Origin: Rutstroemia sp. NJR-2017a BVV2
Taxonomy: Eukaryota; Ascomycota; Leotiomycetes; Helotiales; Rutstroemiaceae
Assembly (NCBI GenBank): GCA_002946415.1
Contig: NJPS01000034.1
Location: 124,001 to 188,000, forward strand
Reading direction: 5' to 3'
DNA length: 64,000 nt
Shown here: one piece after another, positions 11,749-22,971 of the stretch
Position numbering within the stretch: position 1 is the stretch's first letter
Layout of the letters: every line of letters begins with the position of its first letter
Translations under genes and position numbers: made by a program
Notes under the pieces: generated by a model
Databases searched by the model: none
What the model saw: only the letters and a program-made list of their open reading frames with translations
Told to the model about the DNA's origin: nothing

Positions 11749-12527
11749 ATAAAAATCAATCTACGAAATTGCTTCTTTGGGGAACATGGTGTTATTTTGC
11801 GGCTACATGTTTGATGGCTAGGCTCAAGAATACAAGGGCATAGGTCTTTCGTACCTGCAAAATCGGAATGGAATATCAGCATTGACCACCACACTGTTGC
11901 TGAAAGGGATGTTCGACGTGAAATTAATTTGTGGGATCAAGATGCGATGCTTATACGGCTGGGGATGAAGGGACTGTAGTGTTTGATTATTTCGAATGGT
12001 GGCAAAGTTGCAGTCCATTTTCCATCTTCAGCTCCGAGTTCCCGTTATTTACATGCTTCTATCCATGGCCTAGAAACAGCCGTTGAGCCTCCAATGGGTA
12101 AAGTTCCTTGTGGTCTGCTTCCTATTATGAATATTTGCCTTGTTGCTCGTCATTGAACGCGCCTTTCCTCCATCCCTCTACCTGCCCTTGAAAACCCTGT
12201 TCCATAATGCGGCTCTACGCACTCACAGACCTACTAGTGACCCATTTCCCGAACTATCTCCCATCTTCCACATCCGGTCAGCAGAATCGCCAGCCAGATA
12301 CTCGACAGTATACACAACCCAATACTGTGGAAAACAGCCACGCATCTTAAGTATCTCCTTCCTTTTCTCCTTTCCCCGTCGTCATCCCTTCATCTACCAT
12401 TCCCACGACGGAATACTCATCACACGGCACTTGACCTTATCTGGATTGGTAAAACCATGAGATTCTAACAGTTCCTTATTGCGCACAATGGGATTCGTTC
12501 TTGGCCACCTATACACACCTACCTACC

Positions 12528-12692
12528 CTCTTCGGAGTAAAACAAATAGGCCGATTTGGGACAATATATCGAAGCTATTAAATATCATCGAATAAATATC
12601 CTAAAAACTTTAAGAGATTATACTTTTTTCATTGTTATTTTTGTACTGAGAGCCTATACCTCAGATCGGCCTGTTTTTTCTAAGCCGAAGAG
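12528..12692. mobile_element. MITE copy A (165 bp, TSD CTACC)
   Basis: Terminal inverted repeats begin CTCTTCGGAG and end in the complementary CCGAAGAG, with the inner TIR core AGGCCGAT / ATCGGCCTG. A perfect 5-bp duplication CTACC flanks it at 12523-12527 and 12693-12697. The AT-rich interior matches copies at 31242, 44617 and 56296. No coding capacity. Confidence 0.85.
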
Positions 12693-13489
12693 CTACCTAG
12701 CTACCCTTTACTCGTCCCCTCATCATCTTTGCTCCTAATTTATCTATTCACCAAGTCCATCCGTCCGTTCAATCCATCGCCAAATCCCAAAGTCCCAAAA
12801 CGCGCGCGAAGTTTTACTATCCAACCTTCTCCTTCACATTTCTCTTCCCAGCGAAAAGAAAGGCGCTCTCTCATTCCTCCGAACTCTCCCGTCCTTTTCT
12901 TGATTCCCATCTCCATTACATCCCCATGTTATTTCCTCCATCCCACTCCATACCACACTTCTGCGCAGCACTCCCCTGCGCTACAAGTAAACCCTTCCCT
13001 TGCGCCTCCCTCAACCTCACAAAAAGAGTAGGTATTCAATCCTACCTACCCCCTCCCCTCCCCTACCCACTCCCTACTCCTCCCGCCCTAGATCTCAACC
13101 CGCTTAATCTATTCCACACATGCACGAGCACATCCCAAAGTGTCTGATCTCCTCGGTTCGGTCGGGAAGGAAACTCAAACTTCGTGGTTGGATCTCCTCG
13201 GGACGGAAAACTCAATTGTGTGATTGGGTTTGGCTTGGTTTGCCCGGTCCCTGATCTATTTGTATGCATTGCATGCACATACGTGCAATTAAACTTAAAT
13301 GATGCCGTGCGGACGGGATGTAGCGGGACGGGATGGAGATGGGTATGGATGGATGTGGATGTGCGCGGATATAGACAGCTGATATGTGAATCCAAAGTGT
13401 GACTATTATGTTGTATATCTGGTCTTTTCTCACAGATAAACATATGGCACAAACAATGATGATGGGTACGGTCGATTGGGAATGATGTA

Positions 13490-13560
13490 TTTTTCTTGTA
13501 TTGTATTGCATTGTATTGTATGTATATGCGTGCGTGTATGTATATGTATGTATGTACAAA
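13490..13560. repeat. TGTATGTA/TTGTATTG microsatellite
   Basis: Short-period TG/TA-rich repeat just downstream of the PNGase A gene; probably in its 3' flank. Confidence 0.6.
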
Positions 13561-13764
13561 AAACCAACCCAATTCAACTCAAGCAAGAAGCAACCGAAAA
13601 GGCGACATTAAACACACCAAAGCATCCAAGGGTTATTACCTTCTACAAAGCGCAGCAAATACAAAAAATTAGCTGAGCATTCGGTACAGTATATATACCG
13701 AAGCAAAGAACGTCAAGAAAAGAAGTAAGAAAAAAGCACCTAATCAACCCCCCCTAACCCTCAT

Positions 13765-16001
13765 TCAAGCTCCTCCACCAACCAAGCTCTGTTTTGGACT
13801 CCCCTTCCCCCTCCCAATCACCTCCTTCGCACTCACAACCCCCATACTCCTAACCCCACTCCCCACCGCCTCAACCGGGAACGAATAGCTCCCCAACTCG
13901 ACCCCCACCAACCTCTCCACATCCCTCACGATCGTCGAATTCACACTCTGCACATCCCGATAATAAAGCTCTGTGTCCACGGCATCAGAATTCGCATCCG
14001 CGCCCCCAAACGCAAACACTTGCCCGGTGCTGCCATACCCCGAGCTAGTGCCCGCACTCGGCGAGCCGAAGTAGTGCGCTGTGCCGTTCTGCGTGGTGGA
14101 GAGGGTGGAGCCAGAGAAGCCGGATACGAGAGGGGCGGCCGCGGGGAGGTACGCGAAGGGCTGGAGGCCGCTGGGGAAGACGGAGACGCCGGAGACGGTG
14201 AGGTCTATGCCCCGGGTGATGGCGGCGTCGAGAGTGAAGTTGCCGCCGGGGAGGACGAGGTACGTGGTGTTGACCCAGACGGGGTAGGTGTAGTCGGTTT
14301 TGTAGTAGGTGGCGCCGGTGGATTGGTCGAGGCCGTGGGTTTTGTGTTGGTTGATTTGGATGGCTCCGAATTCGGTGTATTGGCCCCAGTTTGTGACTGA
14401 GAGGGATTGGGTCCAGGTGGAGAGGCTGCTGCCGTTGGCGGTCTTGACGGTGGAGGAGATGGAGAGGGTACGTTGCACGTTGGTGGTGTAAGTGAGAGTT
14501 TCGTTGGCGCCGGTAGCGTTCTGAGTTAGAACAGAAGAAGTGGAAATGACTGGTGCGGGGAGGAGAATGGTGGGTGTGCTCCCTGTCGTTACAGAAGTGT
14601 CTGGGTCTAGCCAAACGAAGATCTTGCCCGTCACGAGCCAGTAACTCCCGACAGTTTCTGTAAGGGTACCGCTCCCATTACCATCGTCCGAGATACCTGC
14701 GACGCGGATTTCAAATGTATGTTCGGATCCATCACAGAGGATAGGAAGCCATGGTGTGATATCGATCTCGTGCTCTCTTAGGTCAAAGGCGTCAAGACCT
14801 ACAATTGGTCGCCAAAGGCCAGGCACGACTCCTCCAGTGAAGATGACAGGGAAAGGCCATTGGACGCCAGCAAGTACACCATCGATCAATACTTGAACTT
14901 CCCGGAATGGAGAATATCCATAGAGTGTTCCATCATAGGGCTCGAAAGTCGAGACGTCTGATGATAGGACATTACCCCACCAAAACTCTTCAGCAGACTG
15001 ACCGCAGGCTGAGACGGTGAAGACAGCACGGTTGGCATTCTGAGGGAAACTAATGGTGTTTGTAGCGTTATCACCTGGTACAGTGAAAACACTGACCGCA
15101 TCTTCTGATCCGTGTCGTGCAGAAATTGGAATGATGAGGTCGGCTGGAGACACGGTCTCCTGGCTGGTAAAAAAGGTGGCTGTGAGCGTCGTGTTGAAGA
15201 ATCCAGTATAGGTGTCATCGATCAGGTTGCCAAGATCGAAGATCAAAGTCTGAGGCGAGTTCCAGAAGTAGAGGTACTCGGTCATGTCCTTGATGTACTC
15301 CCACCTGATTCCATTCGTCGTCGGTTCAGCGGTGGAAGTCCTCCAGACTTCAGAATCGCCGAAGTACATCAATGCTAGACGATCAAACTGGCGGCCCCTA
15401 GAAGTGACTGTGAAGTTCATAGTCACCCTGTTGAATTTACAGCTCGGCGGCGTGTAATTGCCTGCAAACTGATTAATTCGCTGGCCATGATAGTTGCCGG
15501 TTGAGAATACATACCAATGAAGGGCATGCCATAGCTGTAGCCAAATGAATGATCCATTAAAAGGACCTTACAGCTAGTGGCCTCAGAAGTAGATGCAATA
15601 GTAGTAGTCTCTTCCACACCATTGTCGGTGGCAGTCTCATCAGTGACGCCTTTAGGCGTAAGTACTGGCTGGTACACCTGGAAGACTTCGAGTACTGCTG
15701 ATGAGGGCGTGGCAGCTGGTACTGGCGCGGAGTGTTTCACTAGGTGATAATCCGGATAAGAGTCGGCCACATCTTCCGGAGAACATGGTCGTAGAAGCCA
15801 TATCAATGGTAAACAGCAGCAAAGTAAAGTGAAGAAGATTAATTGAGGTTTTCTTGAACGTGAAATTTTTTGATTTGGGCGAAGATGGCTGGGTTCTTCC
15901 GATGTGCCAAGTGGAGGAATGTCGAAGTGTGGGTTGGCTCCGCTGCCCTCGAGATCCTTCTCCGAGCAATAGAGCTCTTCGAGGAGTTTTTCCGCTGACA
16001 T
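13765..16001 (-). CDS. PNGase A-type peptide-N4-(N-acetylglucosaminyl)asparagine amidase, type II membrane anchor
   Basis: Minus strand: exon 1 16001-15515 and exon 2 15461-13765 (53-nt intron), 727 residues. The junction rebuilds FIGNYTPPSCKFNRVTMNFTV, the N-terminal hallmark of the PNGase A family, followed by RQFDRLALMYFGDSEVWRTSTAEPT. The family removes N-glycans from glycopeptides. Residues 53-70 are a single hydrophobic segment without an early cleavage site, so the enzyme is probably a type II membrane protein of the secretory route with its catalytic part in the lumen or outside. A Thr/Ser stalk follows (about 100-150). The ATG at 16001 is the first true start; the frame is open further upstream but without ATG. 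The C-terminal third uses C-rich then G-rich codons. Confidence 0.88.
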
Positions 16002-16078
16002 TTTCGGAGACGGCGTAACAGGGCGGAAGATGAGGGTTACACGGAGGTGTGGGGTGCGAGCAAGGCGAATGATCGAGT

Positions 16079-16486
16079 TTATCCGCTCTCGGTTGAGCCT
16101 TGGAAGGAATCCCAATATCTTCTCCGAGCTTCAACTGCGAGTTCGTGTTCTTCGAATCGACGTTGGAAATAATTGAAGACGGCGAATTCTTCCCGGGTCA
16201 TCACATAAGAAGTAGGCCCGGCTTGAAGCTTTCCCCAGATAGTCTCGAGGGCGTTTTCCAAAACTCTGATAACAGCAGGATTTTCCGCACCCTGTTCGCT
16301 CTCTCGAGCAAGTTCCAACGCTTGGGGGACGGAAAGATTGTTCGAGGAGAAGGTTTGGCTGTAGTCCCCATTATTACCATTTGTTCCCATATTTGATAGA
16401 GATAAGGGAGCGGCAATGGGCATGGAATTGATGTGCGTCTTAACGAGCACCCGAAGAGGAAGGTCTGAATCGCTGATGAAAGGCAT
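16079..16486 (-). CDS. Small uncharacterised protein
   Basis: Single open frame of 135 residues from ATG at 16486, on the same strand as the PNGase A gene and ending 78 bp before its start. I do not recognise a family. Residues about 50-125 look helical (VPQALELARESEQG..., FAVFNYFQRRFEEHELAVEARRRYWDSFQ) and well composed, so it is probably real. The upstream 6.5 kb has no gene, so its promoter lies at the edge of the gene-poor block. Whether it shares a transcript with the PNGase A gene cannot be told. Confidence 0.65.
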   Translation of the reverse strand: MPFISDSDLPLRVLVKTHINSMPIAAPLSLSNMGTNGNNGDYSQTFSSNNLSVPQALELARESEQGAENPAVIRVLENALETIWGKLQAGPTSYVMTREEFAVFNYFQRRFEEHELAVEARRRYWDSFQGSTESG

Positions 16487-16784
16487 AGTGGCGGGTAAAT
16501 GGAGCGATAAATAGCAAGGGAATTTATGAAGTGTTATCCACGGTCATATGACGGGGATAATAGTTTTCCGGAGCTCTATCCGCAAAGCAAGGGGCACACC
16601 GCAGCTTGGCTGACCCAAAGACTTTTCTGGGAAGGTGATTGGAGATTGGGGAAGGTGCTTCAATTTTTATATATTTGCGGTGCGTGGTGCGTGGTGTAGC
16701 GTAGTGTGCTTAATGTTGCTTTAAAAGAGCAAGCGAAAGTGGAGTGATAACTTAGGAGAAAAGTGTGTGAGGGGGGGCGATAAA

Positions 16785-16830
16785 GTGAGGTGAGGTCAGG
16801 TCAGGTCAGGTGAAGGCAGGTCAAGTGAAG
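16785..16830. repeat. AGGTC-type short tandem repeat
   Basis: Several adjacent copies of the pentamers AGGTG/AGGTC. Confidence 0.7.
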
Positions 16831-17019
16831 GTATTGTGAACAATGTGAAGGCAAGTCAGGTTCGAGCGAGTCGAGTGAGGAAAGATACGAAATGGAAAAA
16901 GGGTGAAACTCACGAGAGCGGTTGAGCTATATAGATTTACTGGAGAGGCACTTTGTAAGGAAGGTTATTAGCACGAGGAGTATACTTTCTCGAATAAAGT
17001 TCCTGACTTACGCCCTATA

Positions 17020-17085
17020 GGCTCCCTTGGTTTCCCTTGCTTCCTTTGGTTCCCTTGGTGGTTCCCTTGGTGGTTCCCTTGTTGT
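17020..17085. repeat. TTCCCTTGG(TGG) tandem repeat
   Basis: Imperfect tandem array of TTCCCTTGG units, the clearest being three consecutive TTCCCTTGGTGG-type units. Confidence 0.75.
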
Positions 17086-17519
17086 CCATATAATTTTACC
17101 AAGACAACCCCCCGGGCATCAGGGATGGCGAGTTATGGGGCGTTTCTTGGAACGAGTCCGCGTTCTGTCAGAGGAGCAAAGCTTGTGCAATTGGGGGTAT
17201 CCAGGCTACTGGAATATCAACCCCTTTCATCCCAATTCTTGTACAGAGGTAGTGTGTCGAGTCAGGATGTTTGTCTGTTTTGTATGCCGAGCTGGGTGTG
17301 TGATGTGCAGAGTGCAAAGTGTGGAAAGTTTACCCTTTGGCTTTTTCGGAGAGTTACTCCATACAGTACTGGACAGAGTAAGGTTCCGTGCCGCTTAATA
17401 ATGCACGAAAGAAAGACGCCCGCCCAAATCCACTGTGAGTGGAGCTCCGAGGTTTCTCGTTGCAAGGACAATGGCAGCGACAGAGTGGCGATTGTTCAGG
17501 GCGAGCCAACGAGTCAATT

Positions 17520-17556
17520 GGTGCCAATAATGGTGCCAATAATGGTGCCAATAATA
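17520..17556. repeat. 12-bp tandem repeat, three units
   Basis: GTGCCAATAATG occurs three times in a row. Confidence 0.85.
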
Positions 17557-18291
17557 AATGCAGCAGAAAGGTTGTTCAGAGTTCACGACATTCTTGACAC
17601 GGCCGTCGTCGAGTGTGCGGGTAATCACTTTCTGAGGTAACGTGGTAAGTTGTAACCTTGCAGTACGAAGCAATCCTGATTTAATCTTTTTCTCGCGCCT
17701 GTTGGGCGTATGTACTATGTATGTAATGTATGTAATGTATTAATGTAAGTTAATGTGCGGAAGTACGTCGTATGGACGAATGGGCAGACAGTGCCAGCAG
17801 ACCGAGGACCCCGACTGTGCGCGTGGCTGCTGCTCGTCCTGGTTTTTCTGATAACTGATAATTTGATCTCGATGAGCGATGAGCGCGAGCCTTGACCATC
17901 CTCGATATCCCATGCTGGCAATTCAGTGTGGTGTGGGCCCGGCCCGTGGAGATGTGTGGCTCGTGGAAACTAACTTTTCAAGCAGCAATGAGTATTTGCC
18001 TCTCATAGGCTAGCCCGGCTCAGCTCAACTCTCCTCACTGCAGGAACCATGGACGATATTGAAAAATTGGTAACAAATTGAACAAATTGCTAACTCACGT
18101 TAAGTTGGTAACGGAGGTTAACTTTACTTAACTTCCTGTGCTGTAGGACATTTCGGACCAACTTCTACATGCGGTAAGAGACGCGCCGAGAGTCGCAGCT
18201 TGCACGCAGCTTGCACGCTGCTTCCAACTTACATTACACTCTTCCACCTACACTCTTACAGTCCTGTTCTAGCCGCACTTTGTAAATCCAT

Positions 18292-18316
18292 GCCTTCCAG
18301 CCTTCCAGCCTTCCAG
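18292..18316. repeat. 8-bp tandem repeat GCCTTCCA, three units
   Basis: Three perfect units in a row. Confidence 0.8.
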
Positions 18317-19016
18317 GTTGTGTGACTGGTGTCATCTCATCCGCTTCCCCATCCTGATTCCTCATGCCCCCTCTGGCCTCCGTCCTTCGTCCTTGGTCCT
18401 CCGCCTTAGTGCCATTCGACTTACGTGCAGGAAAGCTGACAAACTTCGCTGGCGGCCGGCATGGGTATACAAAAGAGAGTTTCGGTCGTCATCAATTATC
18501 ACACCAGTTGACAACAACATCCATGGTTTCTGCCTCTCATTTCCTCCTTTTACTCGTTTTTACTCGTTGCCCGTCGTCGAAAACGGCTATACTTTGGCTT
18601 ATCTTATCAACTTCATGTCCTGGATCCTATACTAATGTCGCATCATGCCCCATTCTGTCCTATGCTGTCCGTTGCTGTGCCACCTATCCGGGGATGACTG
18701 TGCAAGCACATCGTAAAGCTCAAGCTTTCGGGGCCGAGGAGCCAAGAAGACATCGAGATCCCAAGGGAGAGTCAAGTGTTGCTTGTTGCTTGTTGCTTGA
18801 ATCCCCGAATGTGGTCTTGGCTTTACCTCCAGACTCTAATTTCCGGGCCCGAATCCATCAGCTGCATCAGCTGCATTCGCTTTATAGTTCAGACGTTGCG
18901 GTGATAGTACGATATGGCGATGCGGCGTTTCGGCGTTACGCTGCGGCAAATCTGTATGAAAGTCTGGAAATGGAAAGTGCAAACTCTAATAGAATGACTG
19001 CTCCGTATTGACTTCG

Positions 19017-19105
19017 GCCTGCCTCCTGCCTCCTGCCTCCTGCCTTTTGACTTCTGCGTTATGACTTCTGCCTTCTGACTGCTGACTGCTGACTGCTGAC
19101 TTCTC
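19017..19105. repeat. Compound tandem repeat: CCTGCCT then GACTGCT units
   Basis: Three GCCTCCT units (19019 onward), degenerate TTCTGAC copies, then three TGACTGC units. Confidence 0.8.
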
Positions 19106-20069
19106 ACTTCAGACTTTAGACATGCATTTAATTTGATCGCCGCTTTGGCATACAGGGTGGGAGAGTCTCATCATCACAACACCGCAACATCGCATCTCGT
19201 AACTTGATCCACGTTTCCTGTCGCTGGCGGTACTATCGCGGTGTCTGCTAACTAACTTTCGCATTCATCAATCGAGGCAACTTTTGACTTTGGAAGGGTT
19301 CATAATATCATATCCATCACATCGATTCGCATCCACATGGTCGGGCATATTATCGGCTTCAGCTGAATCTGCATGGCTGATTCTTTTACTTTTCTATCGA
19401 GGACCCTCAATTTGCTAAGATCTCTGCTCAACGGCTACCCCGCAATGTTCCGTTGTGCACCATTCACACGACAAGGTAGGATGCTGCATGGAATGATGGA
19501 ACACAGCACGGAAGGATACTTTCGTTTTTGTTTATCCCTCTTCTCGTGCCGGGATGTTGTATGAGGTTGGCCATGCTATCCTACCAAGCTTTGTCACTCT
19601 GTTGCACCCGTATTATGCGACAACTGTCATGTTTCTCGCATGCTCTTAGAGTTGTGCACTGTACGTACTCTGTACTGATCTGGAGCTTATGGGATTCGAG
19701 CTGGGCGTCAGACCTGCACAACTCCCGGTTCCTGTCTATCTACGTGCTTATCTTCGGCAATGGGGAATACTTACTCAGTCTCCACTCGTCACGATGGTCG
19801 TCATGAATCTGTCTGACCCTCACCTGTGCACATACCATACTTACAAGTACGAGCAACGAGTAAGGAGGTAATTCGGGATTTCCGTCTGCTTGCCAATGCC
19901 GGATCGATGCCGTTATCGTGTGCCACTTTTGTCGTTGTTGCTCTACCACTCCGACCGCTGCTACTTCCGTACTATCAATTTTCATACCGAGCGTGTCACT
20001 TTGCAGATGGCTACCCAGTTTGGGGAGTGTGGAAAAGTTCCGCCTAATAGTGGGCAGTTGGGTGGGTTT

Positions 20070-20096
20070 GAGCCTTTGAGCCTTTGAGCCTTTGAG
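20070..20096. repeat. 9-bp tandem repeat TTTGAGCCT
   Basis: Three units in a row. Confidence 0.8.
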
Positions 20097-20607
20097 GATT
20101 CACAACCAGCAATGTAAGATGGACCCTCCCGCAGCCCCGCCATAGATGACTTTTGCACTTCCCCTCTTACCACATTTCGACATATCTCCGCCTGAACCTG
20201 CTTCATCTGCTTCTCATCTACTGCTCTCCACCCTGATGCTCTTATCCCTTCCAAAACAATCTCCAGGATAGATTATGTCCGGCGCTTGTTATATCCGGAA
20301 ACGCGAAAAGAAATTACCTCCGTAAAGCATCAAAGACGACGTATTTCGTATTTCGTAGAAAAGATGGAAACCTGCAAAACTTAAACCGGCAACAATCAAG
20401 CAAGAACCAAGAGAAAGGCGGTTTCAGAAGCGCCTATCGTCATACAACAGAAATACGAAGTTACGAACACTGTGGAATGACGGCTATACGCCTCCTCGTG
20501 CTGTACTTCGGTACTACGCCTGGGCAACTGCAGGCGTGGTGTGTAGTCGGTAGACGGTAGTCTGGTGATCCATTCTTTTTACTCGATTCGAAGCTTTCCA
20601 GCCAGAA

Positions 20608-20634
20608 CTCTCATTCTCATTCTCATTCTCATTT
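20608..20634. repeat. Hexamer tandem repeat CTCATT
   Basis: Four units in a row. Confidence 0.8.
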
Positions 20635-22040
20635 TTATTCTATCCTCACCTCACTCACGCCCTCACCCTAACGCGCCACACAGCCACACAGCCACATCAC
20701 ATATCACACTACGAATGATCATGCCACTTTATCCCTTATGCAAGAAACCCTCCTTGATGGCGAACTCTGCAGTCACCAAAGGGAAATTCTTGGACTCTCG
20801 GAACTTTGTTCCGTGCAACTCGAATACAGTAATTGCAAGTCTGGGCGCTGAAGTCAACAACCGAGCGGCGCTCCAAGTGCAAACTTTATTCCTCCCTCCT
20901 TGACTCGCAGCTTTTCCGCTGCCCACACAGTGCACACTAACTCTTACTTTTTATTTTGCTTTCAAAAAGCGCCGAGCTTCCAAGCCACTAAAGAGGGGCA
21001 GCTATCACCGCACCAGAACTTCAGAAGGATGTGGGTGTGGGTGTGGGACCTTGGGTGTGGCACGAGCTGGAGCTGGTTTTGGCATTTCATCGGGAGCAGC
21101 AAAAAGCAAAATTTCATCGAAAAGAAGGTTCAACCAGCGTCACGCTGCACAACGAAGGTTTCTAGAAGAACCTTCGAGCCTCAAAGTTTGTACTTTCCGA
21201 CTTGTTGCGACGTCAAAGTCCAAACTCCACGACTTACCTCCTTTAAAAGGCGTTACTTCGGATTTTTACCGGAAGGGTCGATTACCAAAGAATCAGTCAG
21301 CGGGAAAGAAATGACGCCGGAAAGTTTATATCCAGATTCAGGTTATCGTCGTTTGAGCTCTTGCGATAGTTACAACCCGGAGTCCCAGGCACCAACAGCC
21401 AGCTTGGTTGGGTTAATCTATTAGACTTTCAGAGTTATCTCCAAGACTCCAACTGTTTCCGCAGTGGATAAGTGAAGCAGCATGTATCCGTTAATGCCGT
21501 CAATTTCCATCGCATAGATAAAATTGATCGCCCCGAGACTTCAGAGATACGGAGATCAGTGGATCTTGAAACAATATTTTCATTCCTTCACGGCTATTGA
21601 TGGCGGCCTTGATGCCGGAAAGGCAAATTTCGGCGATTAAGGGCGTCAGATGATGAAGGATTCGAAACAACCCAAACTACTGTCGACGTTTCCAGAAAGT
21701 TAGGTTTCCACTCACGCGTTCTTCACTGCTATGATGATTTCATCGAACAATAGGCGTAGTTTAGCCAAAGTTTCGGCCGGCAATGACGGTTAAAAAAAGA
21801 GCCATGAACCAGGCACGCCGCATAGAAGACGACATAGAAAGTTGTCAAAAAGCTTGTCTTCCTGGCGCCTCTGCTAAACTCTGGCAATACCATAGTCTGC
21901 TCGTCTAAGGACCAAGTTCAACCTCATTCGTCGTGTGGACATGAGTCGCGTTTGACGGCGCGACTTCTTCGCCGGATCCGGAACTGCTATGACCGGCGAT
22001 GGCATCATTTGTCATGTTCGAATCATGCCGTGCTCATAGA

Positions 22041-22064
22041 AACAGGAACAGGAACAGGAACAAC
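22041..22064. repeat. Hexamer tandem repeat AACAGG
   Basis: Three to four units in a row. Confidence 0.8.
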
Positions 22065-22971
22065 TTTGACGTGATTAATGCAGGTTATGGAAGTCCCAAC
22101 TTAGACTCCTGGTATCTATAGTCAAGTGCACTTAAGGTGCGATCAGGCATTTCGAGCCTAGCTCATGATTCACGGGATCAGCCTTACCCGTGTAAAACGG
22201 AAGATCGATGCTAGCTCCAGCTGCTTTGTTGCAACTTCGCGAGTACAGCATCATGTTTTTGAACAACCTGTGATTGAGTGATCTAAGCCGACGCCGTAGT
22301 ATGCTCATTGTCTTGGAGACGATTTGGATATTCTTCAGTTATTCTAGCTAGTTCAATTGTTCCTGGTGCTTAGGTGTACTGAGTAGCTTGGTGAATGTGC
22401 TGGATACTTTGAAAATTCCGGATATCTCGAATGTCAAATGAGTTCGAAATTCCGTGCAGCACATCTCTGCTGGGTGGTTCAGATTTCAGTACAGTACGTA
22501 GCCTAAGATGGCATACGCCAGGACTGAAATCCATCAGCCACTTGCATGCAGACATCACAGCGGGCTATGGCCGTGAAGGTCTCTGCTTTTGACATCTGGT
22601 CGTATTCGAGAAGTTTCTGCTTGGGTACGTTTGATGAATATTGAGCCTGTGGTGTGAGTACAACAGGTTCACAAAGAGAATGCGGTACGCGATGCAAAGT
22701 CAAAATTAGGTCGTGATTGCTTCATTTACGCGTTTATCCATCGTCCTAAATTCCACTACGGGTCAAAATTTTCTTGACTTAGGGCATGGCCAAGTCGTAG
22801 TCTCGTGAGATGACTTTTGCTACACATTTCACACTTTCCAGATGAGTGTCCATCTTTTTCCTTGAACATTTGATCTTTGACGTTAAGGGCTATCAACGGA
22901 ATCTGGCGACTGGCACGATTTAATTAGAATTCCTACAAATTCTATTTCGCTTCGTCTGAATATTGCCCATC

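Larger units (their letters stand above)
11749..13764. other. Intergenic between convergent RPS23 and PNGase A genes, with one MITE
   Basis: About 2 kb. It contains an intact MITE at 12528-12692. From about 12700 to 13130 the plus strand is very C-rich, resembling a promoter, but no gene follows. An 11-bp direct repeat (GATCTCCTCGG) occurs near 13146 and 13191. The 3' end (13490-13560) is a TGTATGTA-type microsatellite. Confidence 0.5.
16487..22971. other. 6.5-kb gene-poor block with many short tandem repeats
   Basis: This stretch lies between divergent genes (16486 on the minus strand and 22972 on the plus strand). Scanning all frames I found no ORF with domain-like composition, no splice-linked exons and no transposon ends. 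It is not AT-rich, so it does not look like RIP-mutated repeats. At least eight short tandem repeats of 5-15 bp units occur. Long non-coding transcripts or distal regulatory DNA are possible but unsupported. Confidence 0.6.

Noticed and set aside
18318..19011. Plus-strand ORFs of 105 and 215 codons in the gene-poor block
   Set aside because: Composition is not protein-like, they span tandem repeats, and they lack good start context or splice partners.
20900..21424. 174-codon plus-strand ORF
   Set aside because: Contains simple-sequence Trp/Val runs from a GTGTGG repeat and no recognisable fold; no supporting neighbour signals.
17020..22064. CRISPR-like arrays
   Set aside because: The repeats are direct tandem units without spacers, and the genome is eukaryotic.
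16740..22900. RIP-mutated transposon graveyard
   Set aside because: The block is not AT-rich, has no long ORF relics or terminal repeats, and shows no obvious excess of TpA over CpA by eye.
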